A DNA stretch of 64,000 bases from Canna indica (taxonomy: Eukaryota > Streptophyta > Magnoliopsida > Zingiberales > Cannaceae). The notes beneath the pieces were generated by a model. It saw only the letters and a list, made by a program, of their open reading frames with translations, ran no database searches and was not told the DNA's origin. Shown here piece after piece: positions 58,151-64,000 of the stretch (positions are counted from its first letter, which is position 1; the number at the start of each line of letters is the position of its first letter). The stretch lies in contig CP136898.1 of NCBI GenBank assembly GCA_034359265.1, positions 37,409,501-37,473,500 on the forward strand, read 5' to 3'. The position numbers and the translations under genes are program-made.

Positions 58151-59400
58151 TTTAAAGATATTCCCTACTTTATCTCTACACCATGTCGTGGAACTCCTAC
58201 TTGGGAGTTCGTTCCCCTACCTCCACCTCTTCCTTCTATTACCCATCACTCCGATGAGTCATTATCTCGTGCTCCTCCCTTGTTAGTCTATCAAAGAAGA
58301 CATAAAGATACAGGTGAACTCTCCAAACAAGCTACTCTGCCATGGTTTGACAAACTAAGCAAAGTTGCATCTACTATTGGTCTAAAGGAATGTAAATTTG
58401 ATCACTCTGTTTTTACGAAAAAGACATCTGCTGGTTGTGTTATTCTTGCAGTGTATGTTGATGACATCTTACTCACTAGCAGTGATAGCAATGAAATTGA
58501 GACAGTAAAAGCTCATCTGAAAAAGCATTTTGTGACAAAGGATTTGGGTCGTCCGAGGTACTTTCTTGACATTGAGTTTGTCTATAATGAGACAGGTGTG
58601 GTACTTTCGCAGAGGAAATATGTCATGGATCTCCTGAGTGAGGTAGGCATGCTTGGATGTAGACCTGCCAGTATACCTGTTGTTACATGTGCTACTCCTG
58701 AGCTTGAAGGTGACAAAGACTTCGAGGACCTGGTGAGATTTAGAAAGTTAGTTGAGAAACTTATTTATTTGACTGTCACCCGTCCTGACATCTCCTACGC
58801 CATTGGTGTTGTTAGTCAGTTCATGCATCAGCCGAAATATTCTCATTGGAATGATTTATTAAAAATTCTACACTATATCAAGACTTCTCCTGGTAAAGAC
58901 TTGTGGCTCAGGAAAAACAGTCACATTAAAATAGAGGGATACTCTGATGCAGATTATGTTGGGTCCATCTGTGATAGAAGATCCACCTCAGGGTATTGCA
59001 TGTATGTTGGAGGAAACTTGGTCACGTGGAGGAGTAAGAAATAGAATGTGGTAGCTCGCTCAAGTGCCGAGGCTGAGTATAGGGCCATGGCTCATACCAC
59101 ATGTGAACTAATGTGGGTCAAAAGTTTTTTAGGAGAACTAGGGTTCTCTTCTGATAAGCCAACGACAATGCACTGTGATAACTAGTCTGCTATTCATATT
59201 GCAAATAATTCAATCTTTCACGAAAGAACAAAACATATTGAAGTCGACTGTCATTTTATCCGGGATGCTGTTCTTTCCAAGAAGATTATCACGCCTCATG
59301 TCTCCTCTCAGCAATTACATTTTCATTAAAGCTCTCAACTTGACTCGGTTCAAATTATTTTGTGACAAGCTGGGCATGATTGACATCTATGCTCCAGCTT
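58150..59400 (+). pseudogene. Copia-3 reverse transcriptase-RNase H, RT N-terminus deleted
   Basis: After the integrase linker the sequence passes from RRHKDTGELS straight to WFDKLSKVASTIGLKEC (about 58310-58390). The palm region usually found before it (W..A...E, KWV, ARLVAKG, LDV.NAFLHG) is absent. The catalytic YVDD is present (AVYVDDILLTSSD, about 58450). RNase H follows, with YSDADYVGSICDRRSTSGY (58940-59000) and ARSSAEAEYRAMA, interrupted by stops at 59042 and at about 59183. The remaining codons fade into the purine tract at about 59400. Confidence 0.85.
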
Positions 59401-60357
59401 GGGGGAGAGCGTTAAATATAATAGTTTTTATATTATATTTATTGTTGGTATAAATTAGCTTATATTGTTCTTAGGTTTAGCTTATGATGTCTCTGGTTTA
59501 TATATATGCATTTTCTATGATTAATAAACGACAGACTTTAGGACTTAACAACTACAATACAAATTAGAAAAATAAAACAACTTAAGTAATTTATAAAAAA
59601 AAGGTTTCTTGTGGTAAAAAGAAGAAAACAGCAGAAGATGATGAAAATAAAATAAAATAAAAAAAGCAGCAGAAGATAGTGGTGAAGAAGAATAAATCGT
59701 ACAGAGTAATGATGATAAACTTGCTCGATAGTGGCAACAACTTCTACTTCTCGATGATGACGAGTTGATGATTGGGGCTTTAAGGTATACAGGATTGATA
59801 TTATGAAGGGGAGGTTAGGTTTGGGTAATTTCAAACTCGGATCCTTGAATGGCTCTTTATGTTTAAAATGATCAAGATCGCAATTTGACGCAATCTCACA
59901 ACTCGGATCGCGATCTCGCAAAAATCCTACCTCAGATATGATCCTATGTTTGAACTGAAATTCATACAATGATTTGGATTGTAGCATTGAACGAGCTGAT
60001 ACTATGATTCACAACATTGATTATAAAAGTTATGTTAATCAAATAAAAGAAATTATATTCAATATCATTAACTAAAATACTTATGGTCATTATATTTTGC
60101 CATTCTAAATTCCTATTTGTATTTATTCCTTATGTACTCCTAATATATTTCCACCACCACAAATTAAACAGTGAAATACTATTTCCATTTCTAGTATTTT
60201 TTGCAAGTCTTAGATGGGACTGATGTTGTATGGACATACTCAATGATATATTTAGTGCTCAGGGTTATGCCAAGTGACGTATAACGGGAAACTTGTCAAA
60301 AAAATTACCATATGTTGTTTTACTTCTCTTGAAAAAACTTTCCAACTTTTTGTGCAG

Positions 60358-60642
60358 GAAATAACTGAATGTCACCCGTAGAATCAACAACATCATGGAG
60401 AGAGATGGTAAATCTACATGTTCAGCAAACCTAGGTGTTTACTTTTGTCGGTTGGATTTATGGCAGTCAGAGCATGTAAATTATCATTGTAAATCTAGCG
60501 AAAGAGAACCGCCATTTCCAATTAAAGAGCTTTTTGTGTTAATGCAAGTAGTGTTAAGAATTGTTCTGTGTAGACTTGATTTTACTTGACACATGGTTGT
60601 CATGTGTGACTGCATTGAGCTTGTGACGATAAGGCAAATAAA
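60358..60642 (+). other. Candidate terminal exon and 3' UTR of the phosphatase gene
   Basis: A strong acceptor (CTTTTTGTGCAG) precedes GAAATAACTG. Joined to an alternative donor at 52615 (GAAAG/GTCAGT) it gives ...SMERK-stop, 630 residues, still in frame. The following 280 bases look like unique UTR sequence and include AATAAA at 60637-60642. If real, the last intron is 7.7 kb and contains Copia-3. If not, the coding region ends at the TGA at 52632. The 64-codon frame at 60395-60589 has no domain. Confidence 0.35.
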
Positions 60643-60775
60643 TCTTTTTGGCACCCTCTATAAATGCTATTATAGAAATCTGAACATTGTAGTTAGTTTT
60701 TTAAAAATTGATTTGTCAACCACTATTAGTTTAGTTGGTTAAGACATCCAAGATATCTCAGGCCATACATTCTAT

Positions 60776-60939
60776 TTTTTTTTTTTTGTTGTTGTTGTAG
60801 TTTATTAATATACGACAAGGCGTATTATAAGACGTACAAAGATGTGGAAAAGACGCACAAAGCGCTACAACTAGGGATTGAATTCAATATCTAGGCAACT
60901 TACCCGAATGCTACTACCACTTGAGCACAAATGGGTTCA
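60776..60939 (-). mobile_element. tRNA-derived SINE
   Basis: On the minus strand it starts near TTGTGCTCAAGTGGTAGTAG (box A-like), then GAATTCAATCC (box B-like), and ends AACAACAACAAAA plus poly(A), seen as a T run at 60776-60789 on the plus strand. It is flanked by 13-base duplications CCATACATTCTAT (60763-60775) and CCATACATTCCAT (60940-60952), one mismatch. 164 bases, non-coding. Confidence 0.8.
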
Positions 60940-60974
60940 CCATACATTCCATCTTTGACAGAAATATTTTGTAT

Positions 60975-61110
60975 GCATGATTTTATTTATTTATATATTT
61001 ATTTTTTAACAAAGATAGAAAGTCATAATAGATGATCATACTAGGATTTGAACTTTAGACTTCTAGACAACATATAAGATATTGTCACCAATTGGTTACT
61101 CACAGTTGGT
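60975..61110 (-). mobile_element. Possible second SINE
   Basis: The minus strand reads AACCAATTGGTGACAATATC and AAGTTCAAATCCTAG (box B-like), then an A/T-rich tail with AAATAAATA. The box A is weak and no duplication was identified. Confidence 0.4.
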
Positions 61111-61222
61111 GTGATTTTCTTTACTTTATAGTTATCATTATATATCATTACATGATATGTTTAACAATTTTTCTTAGCATCTTTATATAATGCAATGTAA
61201 TGAATATGGGGAAGAGAGTTAA

Positions 61223-63660
61223 TGTAACACCCCGAAAATTTGAATAATTATATTTTTGGATTTATGAGGAATCTTTGGAATTTTATATTCTTTGTGGGGT
61301 ATTTTGATAAATTTATATAATTGAAGGGTTTTTATGTAAAATACCCAGATTAGATTAAAACCTAATTTCATTGGGTTTTTCATTGAGAGAGGGCAGTCGT
61401 CGTGAGAAAGGGGAAGGTCGGAGTGGTGATTGATCGGTAATCGGTGATCGGAGCGAGGATTCGAGGTAGGATTATTTTCTCCATTCCTTGTCCTTCATTT
61501 AGGGTAGTTGAATATGTTGGGATGAGATCACGATTGAGTATCCTTGTTGTGGTTTTGAGTTGGATTCGTCCTGCGATTTCATACGAAGCTTTTTGTATTT
61601 TTGTCCGAATTTTTCGCCGTGATTTCTCGGAGTTTTTGTTTCGAGTCGTGTTCATCGACGGCGGCGGCCGACTGTCCTGTGCGGCGCTATCGGATCGAGG
61701 CGCTGTCGGTGCAGCAGCGCCGAGGCGAAGCGATGTCGCGCAACGGCACCACTTAGGTGGCGGTGTCGCCCGCGCAGCAGCGAAGCGACCCTGCCGAGCT
61801 CCGTCCTGTCGTGGCTTCGTGTGTCGCGACTGGCTGGCCTTGTTGGGGCGGCGCTCGGCGAGGCGCCGCCGCTTCGCGTGGAGGGAGCAGGCGGAGGTCG
61901 GGAGGCACACCCTTCCAACTCCTCGGTGTCGCGCCGAAATCGGGCGCCGTCTGTTGCTTGGCGGCGGCGGCGAGTCTTGTCCATGTGTCGCTGGTGGCCG
62001 GCTATGGCTCCGGTGCGAGCTCTGGTCGGAGTTGGTTGGCAGCGGTGGCTGGTTGGGAGTTGGGGTTAGAAACCCTAGTTTGAGATGGGAGGCAGAAGAA
62101 CAAGGGATGTGAATATAACACTGTTATATTAGTGGGATATATTTCTATAGCATCATTAGTTTATTATGGGTGATGTTAGTTGTGGCAGTGTTATTATTTT
62201 CGTAGCAGTGTTATAAGTTTGGGATGATGTTATATTAGGAGGATTTATTATATTAGGTGGTATCAGTGTGGTATAGTGTATATATCAGTGTTGATATAAT
62301 TGGTGGCAGTGTTATAGGTGTGTAGCGGTCCTTCTATTTGTTTATGTATTTAAATTGGGTAATTTGGTATTTTCTTGTGGAATTATGGTGAGGGTCTTGC
62401 GGTTGTCGGATCCATGTATATCTTATATGAATTTTTACCTAAATTGCGCCCCGAATTTATTGGTGATGTATGTTTCTCCAAAAGATGATCAGATTTCAAA
62501 AACAGTATTTGGTGGATTGCCTCGATTTGCGTGTCGAGCCTTAAATAATATTTTAAGCATTTTATAAAGATGGTACAATTGAGTATGGTTTTAAAGGTGA
62601 TTGATTCTTGTTGACTCTCGTTGATTCTCATCCCGACACGTGTTGAATTACCTTAAATTGAAGTATTTATCTTGTTGTTCCTTCCGTTGATCTTGATATC
62701 TGTTATTATTGAAATTCATGTTGCATGTTGTTGGCTCATATACATGTTGATATCATACTATGTTGCATGAATTGCACCTATAGTGATTATGATGATTAGG
62801 AAGCATGTGTAGGTGCTGAGGAGTTGCATAATGCTAGATTCAGATTGTTGGTTGATCGCATTATTGATGTAGTTGTTGTCATATGCATTATATTTGTTGA
62901 CATCAAGCTGATAGCATTTTATGCATGTTGCTTCTATAGTTGTGAGAGTTATATTGGCATGTTGTGCATTATGACCTATTGTGGGCGCAAGCCCGGACAC
63001 TGTTGATTTATTGCCCGAGGTGTAGGGGCGGTGACACCGGTGATCACGAAATTTTCACATGAGGTGCGGCGTCGCGCTGTTAGACGTTGGCGGGCTCGTG
63101 TGCGGCGTTAAGGTGTTAGACGTCGGCGGGCTATCTTTTAGATAATCGCATCTCTAATTGGAGCGGGCTTGAGGTGCCACTCTCGAGGTGCGAGAGTGTG
63201 GGGGAAACCTACTTGTCCACTACGCTCTTGATTGGTATGAGTTGCATTAGTTGATAGGTGGAAGTGTCTTGTTGTTGATATATTGCATTTTATTGCAGAG
63301 TCGTATACTATTGCATTTGGTAATGTCATCGCATCATGATTGTTGTCCTTATTATTGACATATTGATTCTCCTACTCAGCTTTTCGCTGATGTTGTTTGT
63401 TTTTGCCTCAGATCTGCAGGTTCGAGTGGTAGCTGAGAAGGTCTAGTTAGATAGAGTAGAGGAGACAAACTCTGACATTGATTTTCGTAGAGATGTATAA
63501 AGTTTCTTGAATAACATTTTATTATTGTAATAGATATTATTCTAATGCAAGTGGTTGAGGTTCATGTTGCAAGCTGTTCATGAAGTTTTGGTTGTGATGG
63601 ATTGATCGTCGATTGCGCTTCTCCTAGGCGGTGTTTGGTTGGGTATTTTTATTCATTACA
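61223..63660 (+). mobile_element. Gypsy-type LTR (Tekay/Del style), probably solo
   Basis: Starts TGTAACACCCCGAAAA at 61223, a typical start for this LTR type. Near the end it has GTTCGAGTGGTAGCTGAGAAGG (63421-63442) and GACAAACTCTGAC, also usual for these LTRs. About 2.4 kb. The GC-rich block at 61650-62080 gives long open frames on both strands, but they are compositional. Near 63050-63130 a GTTAGACGT(T/C)GGCGGGCT word is duplicated. The right end (about 63660) and TSD are uncertain. Confidence 0.55.
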
Positions 63661-63798
63661 AGCTTTGACCCTTCTTTTTTAGGGTTGGCAATTTGGTTGG
63701 GTATTTGACTATTCCGACCGTAATAACCAATTTTGAGTATTCAGCTACCTAGATTGATGTGAGTACTATTGTTTTCTTTGTCTTGTTTAAGATAAAAT

Positions 63799-64000
63799 TG
63801 TTGGTGAAATGGTCACACTAGAGGGGAGTGAATAGTATGTTAACTAATTTTATCGTTTAATTTTGATTTTAAACTTTTCTTAAACTACTTAGGTAATTTA
63901 CAATTCAACGACTAAATGCGAAAGCAAGTAATGAAGATAAACATTGCGATACACAAAAAGAACAATGCTAACACAATTATTTATAGTGGTTCGGCCCCAA
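63799..64000 (-). mobile_element. SIRE/Maximus-like LTR, cut by the window end
   Basis: TGTTGGTGAAATGGTCACACTAG at 63799 matches the plus-strand start of the minus-oriented solo LTR at 15952, and the two stay similar to the window edge (TTTATAGTGGTTC...). It is therefore another copy of that LTR family in minus orientation. Confidence 0.8.

Larger units (their letters stand above)
55124..59550 (+). mobile_element. Copia-3, complete but dead Copia retrotransposon with short LTRs
   Basis: LTRs of 141 bases each (55124-55264, 59410-59550), starting CGTTAAATATAAT and ending CTTAACA, are flanked by the 5-bp duplication ACTAC (55119-55123, 59551-59555). The primer-binding site TGGTATCAGAGCAGCC starts at 55265. 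The purine tract GGGGGAGAG ends just before the 3' LTR. LTRs differ at about 15 of 141 positions by eye, so it is old. Gag-pol is present with stops, frameshifts and a deletion in RT. It lies in the same orientation as the phosphatase gene. Confidence 0.92.

Noticed and set aside
61444..62112. Overlapping long open frames on both strands (up to 222 codons)
   Set aside because: They lie in a GC-rich block of a Gypsy-type LTR, are open in several frames at once and have no domain signature.

Overview
The window is nuclear DNA of a flowering plant with a large, repeat-dense genome. Evidence: spliced genes with GT-AG introns, plant-type Copia, Gypsy, L1 and SINE elements, CACTA and hAT-like elements, and an old plastid DNA insertion. 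A monocot is plausible from the LTR types, but I cannot prove it from sequence alone. There is no bacterial operon, CRISPR array, or recognisable tRNA or rRNA gene.

Layout. (1) 1-2.99 kb: CACTA terminus, Gypsy and SIRE-type LTR remnants, and a broken enolase fragment. (2) 3.0-12.2 kb: a minus-strand L1-type LINE with a 13-bp target-site duplication (TSD). A probable TIR element of about 2.7 kb lies at its ORF1/ORF2 junction and carries broken copies of a DUF271-type glycosyltransferase and a NAP1-type histone chaperone. (3) 12.3-13.96 kb: a 5'-truncated LINE with an unusual filler junction, then a protein-kinase exon fragment. (4) about 14.25-32.6 kb: a nested stack. An LTR with 50-bp U3 repeats and a TATA box is split by a non-autonomous CACTA element (15166-32045, TSD TGG). 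The CACTA carries a DJ-1/PfpI exon, a solo LTR and a full Copia (Copia-1). Copia-1 holds a minus-strand Copia (Copia-2) and a TRIM, and Copia-2 holds another solo LTR. (5) 32.6-45 kb: more LTRs, a 181-bp tandem array with a nested MITE, a SIRE-type remnant, three copies of a 402-bp AT-rich repeat, an old plastid atpI fragment and a hAT-type MITE.

(6) 45.5-60.6 kb: the only gene that looks intact, a type I inositol polyphosphate 5-phosphatase. Ten exons join in phase to give 634 codons, with one GC-AG intron. A possible alternative terminal exon near 60.36 kb would place a complete but dead Copia (Copia-3, 55124-59550) inside a 7.7-kb last intron. (7) 60.7-64 kb: SINE insertions, a long Gypsy-type LTR and the start of another SIRE-type LTR.

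I found no new multi-gene system. The most notable content is the nested insertion record, three separate cases of host gene fragments carried by or lying among mobile elements with introns retained, and the plastid-derived open frame. Element boundaries rest on target-site duplications read by eye, and percent differences are hand counts.
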